The notes: generated by a model from the sequence alone, not told the origin. A DNA stretch of 40,009 nt from Gammaproteobacteria bacterium (GCA_019634245.1 JAHQVR010000278.1:1-40009), one strand, 5' to 3'; positions 16,660-26,270 are shown, counted from the first letter of the stretch. Made by a program: numbers and translations.

Positions 16660-18195
16660 GTGACAAAAAGAACGCGCAAACCCCGGCGTAGATCACGCGG
16701 CGATGCCTCGTCAGGTTCGAGCGATATCATCACGAGCGCTCCCTTTATTCGACGGAAACTACCGTTCTTCGATCCCTTGGATGAAGAACAGATCATCAAG
16801 ATAGAACAGCAAGTCGATTGGATGTTTGAAAATATCGGTTTTGCGTTTAAAGACGATCCAGTCGCGACTCGCATCTGGCAAGAAGCAGGCGTGAAGATGG
16901 TTGGCGATAAGGTATTCGCTGATGCTCAATGGGTACGATCGCAATGTGCATCGGCCCCCACTGAATTTACTCAACTCTCGCGTAACCCTGAACGGTCAGT
17001 CAAGATTGGTGGTAAACATCAGATTTTTGCACCGATCTACGGTGCACCATTTGTACGAGATTTAAAAAACGGCCGTCGATACGCTACTTTTGCTGATTTT
17101 GAAAAGCTGCTGAAACTCACTCAGATGCATCCCAACTGACCTCACAGTGGCTTAGTCATTGCCGAACCCACCGACGTGCCGGTATCCAAACGTCATCTGG
17201 ACATGGTGCATGCGCATATGACCTTGGGAGATAAACCACACCTTGGCGCGATAACGGAAAAAAGCCGCGCCCAAGACAGTGTCGATATGGCAGAAATTCT
17301 TCATGGCAAAGAAGCCATGGATAACCACGTGGTGATCATGGCCAATGTCAACACTAACTCTCCTCTGCTCATCGATCGCGTCGTCACAGAGGCTATACAA
17401 GTGTATTCCTCTCGAGGCCAGGCAATGGTGGTGACACCTTTTATATTAACGGGTGCTATGGGACCGGTATCCACAGTGGCAGCCGTGGCACAAGCAATGG
17501 CAGAAGCGATGATCTGTTGTGCGTTTACGCAATTGGTTAAACCCGGAGCGCCCTTTGTTCTGGGAAATTTCCTATCATCCATGAGCTTAAAATCTGGCGC
17601 CCCCACCTTTGGTATGCCCGAGCCAGTGTTATCGAACTACGTTATCGGCCAACTGGCAAGGCGCGCAGGTTTACCATTGCGTTGTGGGGGTTCTCTTACA
17701 GCGGCAAAAATAGAGGACGCTCAAGCGGCGTACGAAAGCGCAGATTCCATGCATTCGACCATGATGGCGGGTTCGAACTTCACGTTACACGCCGCTGGCT
17801 GGCTCGAAGGCGGTTTGGCCACAGGCTTTGAAAAACTTATTATGGATGCAGATCGCTTAGGGAGTTATCAAAAGATCTTATCCGGACTGGATATGAGCGA
17901 TGATCAATTTGCACGGGATGCTTACCTCGAAGTCGAGCCCGGTGGACACTTCTTAGGCTCGGCTCACACCCTGCGGCACTATCAAACAGCGTTTTACCCA
18001 GCAGAACTCAGTGACAGCGAAAACGTGGAAAGCTGGGAAGAAAAGGGCTCAGACGATATGCGCATGCGCGCTTACAAGAAATGGAACCAGATGCTTGAGA
18101 ATTATCAAGCACCACCGATAGACCTGGCCACTAAAGAGGCACTGGATGCGTATGTTATTAAACGTAAAGAGGAGTTGCCCGATGCCTGGTATTGA
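16660..18195 (+). pseudogene. MttB-family (non-pyrrolysine) trimethylamine/betaine methyltransferase interrupted by in-frame TGA
   Basis: Corrinoid-dependent methyltransferase homologue of the MttB superfamily, whose pyrrolysine-free members demethylate glycine betaine, carnitine or proline betaine. The frame from GTG 16660 (GGAG upstream) is broken by one TGA at 17137-17139, codon 160. Reading through restores family sequence at once: HPN, stop, then PHSGLVIAEPTDVPVSKRHLDM. Total length would be 511 residues, normal for the family, and there is no frameshift. The 3' part alone opens with GTG at 17176 but has no ribosome site, so separate translation is unlikely. Pyrrolysine in methanogen MttB is encoded by UAG at about residue 334, so this TGA is not that site. 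Nonsense mutation, sequence error or recoding remain possible. No corrinoid protein gene is adjacent. Confidence 0.85.
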
Positions 18196-18203
18196 ACACA
18201 CTT

Positions 18204-18374
18204 AATTTATTATTCTAACCAAGCTAGCGTACTGTCAAATTGCCTTTAGATTTGCACTGTGATTTATTATTTTTGACTAGGCTAGTGTAAGGATTAATAG
18301 CGCTGAATTGGAATATATGCATTTAATTTTATGAATGAGCCAGCGCTTAATTTCGTACAGCTGAATTGGAGATA
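18204..18374. repeat. AT-rich leader with imperfect direct repeats at 57-58 bp offset
   Basis: Three pairs of blocks share nearly the same spacing. ATTTATTATT is at 18205 and 18262, GCTAGYGTA at 18223 and 18281, and GCTGAATTGGA at 18302 and 18360. The last copy supplies the GGAG ribosome site of the downstream dehydrogenase. The region may be a decayed duplication carrying promoter or operator elements; a TTGACT at 18273-18278 lacks a good -10 partner. Confidence 0.5.
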
Positions 18375-18377
18375 AAC

Positions 18378-20822
18378 ATGCCAGAGGTTGTCAAAGAGGG
18401 TGAAACCAACGTACAGCTACCCAGCCACGCCAAGGTAGTCATTATCGGTGGCGGTGTGGTGGGATGTTCAATATTATTTCATCTAGCGAAATTTGGTTGG
18501 AAAGATACCGTTCTACTGGAGCGCGACGAACTTACTTCCGGATCAAGCTGGCACGCCGCAGGGCAAATCCACACGATTAGCTCCGACCCAAATATTTCGC
18601 GCCTTCAGAGTTACACCATTAACCTGTACAAGGAAATCGAAGAGCTATCTGGACAATCCGTCGGTCTGCACTTAACCGGTGGGTTCTATCTCGCCTCCAA
18701 CAAAACCTGGTACGACTATCTAAAGCGAGAACGATCAAAGGCCCGCTACATGGGATTGGAACAAGAATGGATATCTCCCAAAGAAGTTTCTGAACGTCAC
18801 CCACTGATTGATCCGAAACATTATTTAGCGGCGTTGTGGGACGATCAAGACGGGGATTTGGACCCTTCGGGGACGACCTACGCATTTGCAAAAGCAGCAA
18901 AGCACTATGGCGGCCAGTATTTTACCCACACCCCTGTTACGGCAACACAACAAGGCACCGATGGCACATGGAACGTGGTCACGCCCAAAGGCACTGTCAA
19001 TGCCGAGCATGTTGTTAACTGCGGTGGTCTGTGGGCTCGAGAGGTGGGACATATGGCGGGTCTGCATCTTCCTGTACAACCCATGGAGCATCATTATTTG
19101 CTCACTGAGACCATTGACGATATAAAAAACTTTGGCTCACGTCTACCGTGTGGCATTGACTATCAGGCCAACATCTATTTTCGCCAGGAGCGAGATGGAC
19201 TGCTGCTAGGCACCTACGAACCGGTAGGCGTCCCTTGGAAAGTGGACGGCACACCGATGGATTTCGGGCATGAACTATTAAACCCGAACCTTGAACACAT
19301 TGCCGATCGTCTTGAACTGGGTTTTGAACGTATCCCGGCCTTAGCCGACGCAGGCATTCGTCAAACCATTAACGGACCATTTACATTTGGCCCTGATGGC
19401 AATCCGATGATTGGTCCAGTACCCGGCATGCATAACTACTGGTGTGCTGTGGGCGTCATGGCAGGCTTTTGTCAAGGTGGTGGTGTTGGTTTAACGATGG
19501 CCGAATGGATGATTGATGGCGAGCCCTCTATCGATGTATGGGCCATGGATGTCGCCAGGTTTGGGAAATGGGCAACACCCGATTGGGGAACGGTTAAATC
19601 TACAGAGAATTACGAACGACGGTTTGTCATGACGTTCCCCAATGAAACCCTTCCCAAGGGACGTCGCCAACAAACCACAGCGTTATATGATCGGTTAATT
19701 CAAAAAGGTGCATTGATGGGCCAAGCGTTTGGCTTGGAGCATGCGTTGTGGTTCGCAAAAAGTCCTGATGATGCTCATGAAGAGCCCACTTTCGAACGAA
19801 ATCGGTCTCATGATTACGTTGCAAATGAAGTATATGCGGTCAGAAATGGGGTAGCCGGTATCGAAATAGCGAATTTCGCCAAGCACTCAATCTGTGGTGC
19901 AGGTGCACGTGATTGGCTTAATAAGACGATGGCAGGCTATGTCCCTATGCCCGGTCGTATCGCACTGACACCGATGCTAACAAACAAGGGCCGCCTCTAT
20001 GGCGATTTCACAGTCGCTTGTTTCGACGACGAACATTTTATGATCTTTGGATCAGGCGCGATGCAAGATGCTCATAGCCGATGGTTCTCTCGATCTCTTC
20101 CCAGCGAAGTTTCTTACGAAAATCAAACCGAAGATTGGCATGGCATCGCCTTGTCCGGTCCTGACTCCAGAGAGCTGCTGTTAACAATTACTCGCCACGA
20201 TGTCTCTGCCGAGGCTTTCGCGTTTAGAGATACAACAAACACCTTTGTGGGTGGCGTTCCGGTTGTTTTAAATCGGCTCAGTTTTTCTGGAGAGCTTGGC
20301 TATGAGATCTACTGTCGCCCACAGTACTTACTCAGACTATCAGAGGCTGTGGAAGAGGCAGGCAAGGCCCTTAACTACCGCTGGTATGGAAATCGGGCGC
20401 TGATGAGCCTGCGACTAGAAAAAGCATGGGGTGCTTGGGGTCTTGAATTCAGACCAGATTTTAATGCCCTCGAATCCGGCATGGATGTGTTCATCAATTG
20501 GGACAAAGACTTTGTCGGCAAAGACGCTACGCTGGAAATAAAGAAACAAGGTATCGATCGCCGTCTGGTGACATTGAGCATCGATACACCCATTGATGTC
20601 TCTACCGATGAAGCCATACTACATAACGGAAAAGCCGTAGGATATGTCTCCTCCGGAGGCTATTCACATACCTTTAACCGATCATTGGCGATGGGTTATG
20701 TCCAACTGGAACATACCCAACCCGATACGATTTTAGAGGTTGAAATACTCGGTGAAAAACGTATCGCCACAGTGCTCGATAAACCGCTATACGATCCAGA
20801 CGGTATACGTATGCGTTGTTAG
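18378..20822 (+). CDS. Dimethylglycine/sarcosine dehydrogenase-like FAD oxidoreductase with GcvT domain
   Basis: Flavoprotein of 814 residues that probably removes N-methyl groups oxidatively, passing the carbon to tetrahydrofolate. The FAD fold GGGVVG is at residues 24-29. SSWHAAG follows, whose His59 matches the histidine that binds FAD covalently in dimethylglycine dehydrogenase. The C-terminal half carries the aminomethyltransferase (GcvT) domain, including ALSGPDSRELL and SFSGELGYEIYCR. The best start is ATG 18378, with GGAG seven bases upstream; a TTG four codons earlier is part of that ribosome site. It directly follows the MttB-type gene, consistent with a betaine to dimethylglycine to sarcosine route. 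Substrate choice among dimethylglycine, sarcosine and others cannot be resolved by eye. Confidence 0.92.
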   Translation: MPEVVKEGETNVQLPSHAKVVIIGGGVVGCSILFHLAKFGWKDTVLLERDELTSGSSWHAAGQIHTISSDPNISRLQSYTINLYKEIEELSGQSVGLHLTGGFYLASNKTWYDYLKRERSKARYMGLEQEWISPKEVSERHPLIDPKHYLAALWDDQDGDLDPSGTTYAFAKAAKHYGGQYFTHTPVTATQQGTDGTWNVVTPKGTVNAEHVVNCGGLWAREVGHMAGLHLPVQPMEHHYLLTETIDDIKNFGSRLPCGIDYQANIYFRQERDGLLLGTYEPVGVPWKVDGTPMDFGHELLNPNLEHIADRLELGFERIPALADAGIRQTINGPFTFGPDGNPMIGPVPGMHNYWCAVGVMAGFCQGGGVGLTMAEWMIDGEPSIDVWAMDVARFGKWATPDWGTVKSTENYERRFVMTFPNETLPKGRRQQTTALYDRLIQKGALMGQAFGLEHALWFAKSPDDAHEEPTFERNRSHDYVANEVYAVRNGVAGIEIANFAKHSICGAGARDWLNKTMAGYVPMPGRIALTPMLTNKGRLYGDFTVACFDDEHFMIFGSGAMQDAHSRWFSRSLPSEVSYENQTEDWHGIALSGPDSRELLLTITRHDVSAEAFAFRDTTNTFVGGVPVVLNRLSFSGELGYEIYCRPQYLLRLSEAVEEAGKALNYRWYGNRALMSLRLEKAWGAWGLEFRPDFNALESGMDVFINWDKDFVGKDATLEIKKQGIDRRLVTLSIDTPIDVSTDEAILHNGKAVGYVSSGGYSHTFNRSLAMGYVQLEHTQPDTILEVEILGEKRIATVLDKPLYDPDGIRMRC

Positions 20823-20932
20823 ATGTTAGTAGTGGGGACAGTCATTGTTATTTCACCACCAATGCTCGTAGACTTTCGGCACCTGAATTCTTGTAAGTAC
20901 TCGCTCTATTTCATTACCTGTTCGGCATCCCA

Positions 20933-21886
20933 TTAGCCCAAATCTAAATTAGCGACCATAGTTTTAAAGCTCTCCCAACCACGTAATAGCGCAGAATATT
21001 CATACTCAACTAACGTGTTAGGATCCAATGCACCGGGTTCAATACAAAGGCTTCTGTCATCAAATGGGGGGGCGACCCAGCGAAAACTGTTTTGCCCGAG
21101 AACAACTTCGCCTTTGGGCTCTTCTCCTGATCTAATAGGTGCCTTATAGGCCCAGGAGTTTTCAAAACTGAATCTCTTTATGCCATGTGCTAGCAGTGTG
21201 TTGGTCAGCGACTGAATCGGTAGCGTTCCATCCCCAACCGGTACACCAATCACCCAGCCTACCTCAGAGTTCTTAGCTTCTACTAGTGCATGATCCTTTA
21301 CATGAACCGAATATATATGGGGTAACATCGCCTCCAATGCAGCCTCAGGGTCCTCCAACAGCATTTGAGAATTGCCATAATCGAAAAGGATTTTTAGACT
21401 CGGGTGATTGACAGCTTGGACGATTTCAATCATTTCAAGTCCGGTAAAGTCTTCATGATTTTCAAGTAATAGAACCACACCAGCAGAAGCCGCCTCCTCG
21501 ACTACCTGAGCAAGGTCTGCAATCGTGCGCGCGATCATCTGATTCTTTGAACCTGAATGATGAGTGAAGGTTCTTAAACTGGGCGATCGTAGCTGCTTGG
21601 CCACTGAAATCAGTTGCTTTAAATGGCTAGGCTTTGTACCGGCCGTCTCAACGTCGAGTGACAACGAATGATCTGCAATTGCTGCACAAACACGTTCCAT
21701 GTGATCTGTATCTTTGCTTCCCAAATGTCGATAGTTTGCACCGACCAGAGATAAGCTAACACCTGAAAACTTCAATCGATCAGCCAACTCAATAAAACTA
21801 AATACATCAAAGCCATTTTTGTATTGAAAATGCTGTACCAGACTAAAACTGTGTAGCGTTATATTTATAGTCAATGGTGTTTCCAT
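20933..21886 (-). CDS. Xylose isomerase-like TIM-barrel protein (sugar phosphate isomerase/epimerase family)
   Basis: Metal-dependent TIM-barrel protein of 317 residues, convergent with the dehydrogenase. Likely metal ligands are the glutamate in LLLENHED, the aspartate in ILFDYGNS, the histidine in SVHVKDH and the late glutamate in FSFENSW, in the order and spacing of this superfamily. ATG 21886 is preferred; a GTG three codons upstream at 21895 is the alternative and neither has a clear ribosome site. Family members isomerise or epimerise sugars and hydroxypyruvate or act as endonucleases; here a catabolic role is more likely. Its divergent neighbour is the peptide-type binding protein, with about 270 bp between. 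Confidence 0.85.
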   Translation of the reverse strand: METPLTINITLHSFSLVQHFQYKNGFDVFSFIELADRLKFSGVSLSLVGANYRHLGSKDTDHMERVCAAIADHSLSLDVETAGTKPSHLKQLISVAKQLRSPSLRTFTHHSGSKNQMIARTIADLAQVVEEAASAGVVLLLENHEDFTGLEMIEIVQAVNHPSLKILFDYGNSQMLLEDPEAALEAMLPHIYSVHVKDHALVEAKNSEVGWVIGVPVGDGTLPIQSLTNTLLAHGIKRFSFENSWAYKAPIRSGEEPKGEVVLGQNSFRWVAPPFDDRSLCIEPGALDPNTLVEYEYSALLRGWESFKTMVANLDLG

Positions 21887-22066
21887 CGGGTTCACAACGT
21901 CAATTTGAGAACGGGCACAGGCCTGCGTACTAAGTCTCGAAAAGCGCTTTTACAAAGTAAATTACTGTTACTAGCGCTCTATCTTCCCGCAAAAGTGCGA
22001 TTTTCTAGGAATAAATGGACCGATATGGGCAAAGTGCTCGGTTTTAGAGCCGTGTTATCATACTTT

Positions 22067-22119
22067 CTATTGGTTTCTGGGCCATGGCCGCACAACAAGT
22101 CAACAAGGCCATCCAATAG
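22067..22119 (+). promoter_or_regulatory. Inverted repeat in leader of the peptide-type binding-protein gene
   Basis: CTATTGG at 22067-22073 pairs with CCAATAG at 22113-22119, and GGCC blocks inside can add pairs. The rest of the 281 bp region from 21887 to 22167 shows no gene. It could be an mRNA leader structure or an operator; no known riboswitch class was recognised. Confidence 0.3.
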
Positions 22120-22167
22120 CCGCCCACCAATTTTTAACCACTTAGTCAAAAGAGGCTCATCAGAATT

Positions 22168-23847
22168 ATGATTTTTAGAAAGAAAAATGGCGACAAAATG
22201 CCACAACAAATTGTTGAGATGGCTGAAAGTGTCAAGCAAAGTGACAATGGTGTGACGCGCCGAGAATTTTTGGCGATTGCCAGTATTTTTGGAGCTTCCG
22301 CAACCACTGCCTACGGCATGCTCGGATTGGTAGCACCTTCAACCGCTGAAGCGATGGACAATAAACAAAAAGGCGGCACGGTACGCTTCCAAACAGAAGT
22401 GCGCGGCTTGAAAGACCCTCGCACCTATGACTGGTCTCAGATTGCGAACTTTGCGCGCGGCTGGCAAGAGTATCTGGTTCAGTACAACAATGATGCGACA
22501 TTCGAAGGCAAACTTTTAGAGAGTTGGGAAATCAGCGACGACGCTAAGACTTATACCCTTAACGTACGAAAAGGCGTTAAATGGAATAATGGCGATGACT
22601 TCACCGCTGAAGACGTTGCCAGAAATATCACGGGCTGGTGCGATAAAAGTGTCGAAGGCAATTCCATGGCAGGCCGTTTTGCTACGTTGATTGATGCAGA
22701 CACAGAAAAAGCTATTGAAGGTGCGATTGAAATCGTGGATTCGCACACCGTGAAGTTGAACTTACCCGCTCCCGATATTTCTTTAGTTGCTGGCATGGCC
22801 GACTATCCAGCAGCAATTGTGCATGCTGACTTTAACGCCGAAGATCCGTTGTCTACACCCATTGGTACTGGTCCTTATCTACCGGAGAGCCTGAAAGTCG
22901 GTGAAAAAGCGGTATTGGTCCGAAACACAGACCACACCTGGTGGAATGAAGGCAACGGTGCATGGATGGATCGTGTTGAACTAATCGATTATGGCACTGA
23001 ACCCGCTGCCCACTTTGCTGCCATTGAATCCGACGAAGTGGATGCCATCTATAGTGCAGAGGGTGCTGAAGTCATCGAACTGCTGGATTCCCTGGATGGG
23101 TACGATCGTAACGACATCGTAACTGCAGCTACTGTGGTCGTTCGACCTAACCAGCAGGCCGAAGTTGATGGCAAAAAGCCTTATGCCGATGTACGTGTCC
23201 GTCGTGCTCTTGCCATGGCTGTTGACCCCGAAGTATGCCTAGAGCTCGGCATCGGTGGTCTGGGCGTTACCGCTGAGAACCATCACGTTGGCCCGATGCA
23301 TCCCGAATACGCGGAAATGCCCAAGCAAAAAGTTGACCCAGAAGGTGCCAAGGCACTAATGGAAGAAGCTGGCATGGCCGACTTCGAACACGAATTGATT
23401 TCTATCGATGCGGGTTATCGAAAAGATACGACGGATGCTGTAGGTAACATGATTCGTAACGCGGGGATCAACATTAAGCGAACCGTGTTGCCTGGCTCTA
23501 CGTTCTGGAATGATTGGGCTAAATACCCTTACTCAAGCACCAACTGGAACCATCGACCACTCGGTGTTCAAATTCTTGGCCTAGCTTATCGCTCGGGTGA
23601 AGCCTGGAACGAAGCAGGTTTTTCTAATCAGGAATTTGATGACACCTTGTCAGAAGCACTGGCTACAGCAGATGTTGATGCACGCCGAGAAATCACGGCT
23701 AAATTGCAGAAAATCATGCAGGACGAAGGTGTCATAGTACAGCCCTATTGGAGAACGTTGACAAACTACTCCAAGTCAAACCTAGGCGGTGCGAACCACC
23801 ACATTACATTCGAGTACTACCCACAAGAGATGTACTGGAAAGCGTAG
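22168..23847 (+). CDS. Dipeptide/oligopeptide-type ABC transporter substrate-binding protein, Tat-exported
   Basis: Periplasmic binding protein of SBP family 5, 559 residues. The twin-arginine motif TRREFL is at residues 30-35, followed by a hydrophobic stretch rich in Ala and Gly. The mature protein has the family's [20 protein letters not shown] and [12 protein letters not shown], the hallmark block of DppA/OppA/NikA proteins. ATG 22168 has AGAGG about a dozen bases upstream; ATG 22198 is an alternative that leaves the Tat signal intact. It heads an importer with two permeases and a fused ATPase. Such systems carry peptides, nickel chelates, glycosides or opines. The nearby N-methyl and LLM genes make a modified amine or peptide plausible, but unproven. 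Confidence 0.93.
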   Translation: MIFRKKNGDKMPQQIVEMAESVKQSDNGVTRREFLAIASIFGASATTAYGMLGLVAPSTAEAMDNKQKGGTVRFQTEVRGLKDPRTYDWSQIANFARGWQEYLVQYNNDATFEGKLLESWEISDDAKTYTLNVRKGVKWNNGDDFTAEDVARNITGWCDKSVEGNSMAGRFATLIDADTEKAIEGAIEIVDSHTVKLNLPAPDISLVAGMADYPAAIVHADFNAEDPLSTPIGTGPYLPESLKVGEKAVLVRNTDHTWWNEGNGAWMDRVELIDYGTEPAAHFAAIESDEVDAIYSAEGAEVIELLDSLDGYDRNDIVTAATVVVRPNQQAEVDGKKPYADVRVRRALAMAVDPEVCLELGIGGLGVTAENHHVGPMHPEYAEMPKQKVDPEGAKALMEEAGMADFEHELISIDAGYRKDTTDAVGNMIRNAGINIKRTVLPGSTFWNDWAKYPYSSTNWNHRPLGVQILGLAYRSGEAWNEAGFSNQEFDDTLSEALATADVDARREITAKLQKIMQDEGVIVQPYWRTLTNYSKSNLGGANHHITFEYYPQEMYWKA

Positions 23848-23883
23848 AGCTGACACGTTGAATCAGCGGTAATTGTTAGGCAA

Positions 23884-23913
23884 AAGGGCTGCCCCGTTCG
23901 CGGGGTGGCCCTT
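23884..23913 (+). terminator. Very stable 13-bp hairpin between binding-protein and permease genes
   Basis: AAGGGCTGCCCCG pairs fully with CGGGGTGGCCCTT (two G-U pairs) around a TTCG tetraloop. No T-run follows, so it is not a textbook intrinsic terminator. Its place suggests partial termination or protection of the upstream mRNA end, giving more binding protein than permease. Confidence 0.65.
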
Positions 23914-24020
23914 GTTCGTTGGATGATTACAATTGTCGTATTCAAGCTTCACCGACGCTTTTTCCAACAGTAACCATCAGGACTCTTGTGTGATCAAAAT
24001 CCAACAAATCAGAGGTACCA

Positions 24021-25070
24021 ATGGGTAGTTTTTTAATAAAGCGCATTGGTGTGATGTTACTAACCGCGCTGTGCCTGACCTACTTTGTATTCTTCTTAAC
24101 GAATCTAGAACCGAATCTTGAAAAGTTAACCAAGAGTGAAGGCAATATGCGCATGACTGATGCGCAAGTGGACTCCTGGCTTGAAAACAACGGCTATCGT
24201 CAACCACTTATTAAGCGTTACGGTGAATGGCTTGGCGTTGCGCCGGGTTGGGTGCGCACCGATGAAGAAGGCAACACTCGCGGTCGTTGTTATAAACGAG
24301 GTGTATCGACAGCAGAAGAAGCCCCAAAGTATTGCGGCATATTGCAAGGCTACTGGGGGCACTCATTGGTTTTCAAAGAAGGGATACGCGGCATAATTAC
24401 TGAGAAATTAGGCCACACCGGTATTCTAATGTTTTGGGTTCTGATGGTCATGGTGCCCACGGCTCTCATTATTGGTGTGCTTGCCGGAATGCGGGAGGGC
24501 AGTCGCACCGATAGAAGCCTATCAACGTTCTCTATTCTCACCACCTCTACGCCTGAATACGTTTCAGGAGTCATTCTTATTGTGGTGTTCGCCTCTAAAC
24601 TCGGTGGCCTACGATGGTTTAAAGGCACATCGGCCACAGCGATGGAAAATGTCACCTTCGAAAACTTTACACTTCCTGTTATTACTCTTGCGCTATACGG
24701 CGTTGGCTATATCGCTCGGATGACCAGAGCCTCGATGGCAGAAGTCATGACCGAGCAATACATTCGCACCGCTCGATTAAAGGGCATGAGTTTTGGCGGG
24801 GTCGTCATGAAGCACGCGTTGCGTAACGCACTGATCGCGCCTTTTACAGTGATCATGCTACAGATACCTTGGCTACTCACCGGCGTAGTCATTGTTGAGA
24901 CTCTATTTAATTACAAGGGTTTTGGCTGGACGTTGGTGGCAGCTGTTGGAAACAACGATATTGAATTACTGCTGGCCTGCTCGGTGGTGGCGGTGTTCGT
25001 TGTACTGGTTACCCAGTTGATCTCGGATATTGGGTATGTGTTTCTCAATCCACGCATCAGGATGAGCTGA
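24021..25070 (+). CDS. Peptide/nickel-type ABC transporter permease (DppB/OppB family)
   Basis: Inner-membrane permease, 349 residues. The N-terminal MGSFLIKRIGVMLLTALCL begins the first membrane span. A long periplasmic region follows (about residues 45-120) containing GYRQPLIKRYGEWLG and two cysteines. The EAA-type ATPase-contact loop is YIRTARLKGMSFGGVVMKHALRNA. The ATG at 24021 has AGAGG close upstream. It is two bases upstream of the second permease and forms the translocation pore with it. The periplasmic region is typical of OppB-like proteins, with no sign of damage. Confidence 0.92.
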   Translation: MGSFLIKRIGVMLLTALCLTYFVFFLTNLEPNLEKLTKSEGNMRMTDAQVDSWLENNGYRQPLIKRYGEWLGVAPGWVRTDEEGNTRGRCYKRGVSTAEEAPKYCGILQGYWGHSLVFKEGIRGIITEKLGHTGILMFWVLMVMVPTALIIGVLAGMREGSRTDRSLSTFSILTTSTPEYVSGVILIVVFASKLGGLRWFKGTSATAMENVTFENFTLPVITLALYGVGYIARMTRASMAEVMTEQYIRTARLKGMSFGGVVMKHALRNALIAPFTVIMLQIPWLLTGVVIVETLFNYKGFGWTLVAAVGNNDIELLLACSVVAVFVVLVTQLISDIGYVFLNPRIRMS

Positions 25071-25072
25071 TC

Positions 25073-26227
25073 ATGGAAAGACTCACAGCCCTTGAAATTA
25101 CTACTCGCGTACTGGCTCAGTTCACACCGGTGTGGATCGGTCTGGTCATCATTTTGGCCCTTTCATTGGTGTTTCGAAAGCGGCTTGGACTCTATGGAAA
25201 ATTGTTCAGTAGTCCTATTGGAGTTACAGGACTGATACTCGTTCTATTCTGGGTGTTGACCGCCCTATTTGCCGATGTCATCGCTACGATGGATCCGTTG
25301 GATCAAATATCGGGTATGAAAAACAAAAAACCCGGCTGGCCTGTGACAGGCGTTGAAGGGGCCTATTATCTTCTCGGTGGTGACAATCTCGCCCGGGATG
25401 TCTTTAGCCGAATGGTCATGGGTTCTCGAGTGGTGCTCGCCATTGCGCCTGCCGCAACGCTCTTTGCCTTTATGGTTGGCATCACGTTGGGCCTACCCGC
25501 AGGCTTCTACGGAGGCAAACTGGATACCGTATTGAGCTTTCTGGCAAATATGGTTTTGGCCTTTCCCGTGATTTTATTGTTCTTCTTGTTGGTAACTCCG
25601 GAGATTCGATCCACTGGTGTGCCACTGGTACTGTCTGGCATCTTGTTCCTGTTTCCCATAATCTTCTTCGTGATGTTGTTCTACTCACGTTTTAGAGAAC
25701 AACCAGGCAAACTTACGGTGTTGCTGGGCATAACGTTGGTCATTGGTTTGTGGGCGTATTCCGGCCTGGCATTCAATGCGGATCCATTGGGTGTGTTTTA
25801 TATGGACCCCAATCTATTGAACATTTTTGTCTCGGTGGTGTTTGTAAATTCTCCTACGGTATTTCGAATTGTCCGCGGGCTGACCATCGATATACAAACA
25901 CGCGACTATGTCGCTGCCGCACAAACGCGGGGGGAACGGCCTTGGTACATCATGTTGTGGGAAGTGTTACCCAATGCACGTGGCCCACTCATTGTCGATT
26001 TTTGCCTGCGGATTGGCTACACCACGATACTACTAGGCACATTGGGCTTTTTTGGATTGGGCGTATCGCCCGAAAGCCCAGATTGGGGTATGACCATAAA
26101 TGAAGGTCGAAAGTTTCTAGCGGTCTACCCACATCCAGCACTGCCGCCTGCATTTGCGCTGATGTCGTTAGTGCTCGGATTGAACCTACTTGCAGATGGC
26201 CTACGAGAAGAATCGTTGCGTGACTAA
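25073..26227 (+). CDS. Peptide/nickel-type ABC transporter permease (DppC/OppC family)
   Basis: Second permease of the importer, 384 residues. The DppC-type DPLDQISGMKNKKP segment and LLGGDNLARDVFSRMVMGSR lead into the membrane domain. The cytoplasmic loop reads YVAAAQTRGERPWYIMLWEVLPNA, followed by GTLGFFGLGVSPESPDWG. It has an extra N-terminal membrane span, and a hydrophobic insertion between residues 185 and 235 makes it longer than usual OppC proteins (about 300). It follows its partner by two bases, so coupling is likely. Confidence 0.92.
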   Translation: MERLTALEITTRVLAQFTPVWIGLVIILALSLVFRKRLGLYGKLFSSPIGVTGLILVLFWVLTALFADVIATMDPLDQISGMKNKKPGWPVTGVEGAYYLLGGDNLARDVFSRMVMGSRVVLAIAPAATLFAFMVGITLGLPAGFYGGKLDTVLSFLANMVLAFPVILLFFLLVTPEIRSTGVPLVLSGILFLFPIIFFVMLFYSRFREQPGKLTVLLGITLVIGLWAYSGLAFNADPLGVFYMDPNLLNIFVSVVFVNSPTVFRIVRGLTIDIQTRDYVAAAQTRGERPWYIMLWEVLPNARGPLIVDFCLRIGYTTILLGTLGFFGLGVSPESPDWGMTINEGRKFLAVYPHPALPPAFALMSLVLGLNLLADGLREESLRD

Positions 26228-26270
26228 GCTGATGCTGTTCACCATATCCATACATAAGAGTTGAAATACT

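Noticed and set aside
17137..17176. Selenocysteine insertion at the TGA of the MttB gene
   Set aside because: The only pairing downstream is a short GGC/GCC stem, no convincing SECIS, and no selenium genes are in the window. Kept only as a hypothesis to test.
17176..18195. Separate short methyltransferase gene starting at GTG 17176
   Set aside because: It is in the same frame as the upstream part, lacks a ribosome site and begins inside a conserved block, so it is the 3' part of the interrupted MttB gene.
16660..18195. Pyrrolysine-containing MttB
   Set aside because: No in-frame TAG occurs; the stop is TGA at codon 160, not near residue 334, and no pyl genes are visible.
21905..22171. Plus-strand open frame of 88 codons before the peptide-type binding protein
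   Set aside because: Its composition is not protein-like, it shows no recognisable motif and it overlaps the leader inverted repeat.
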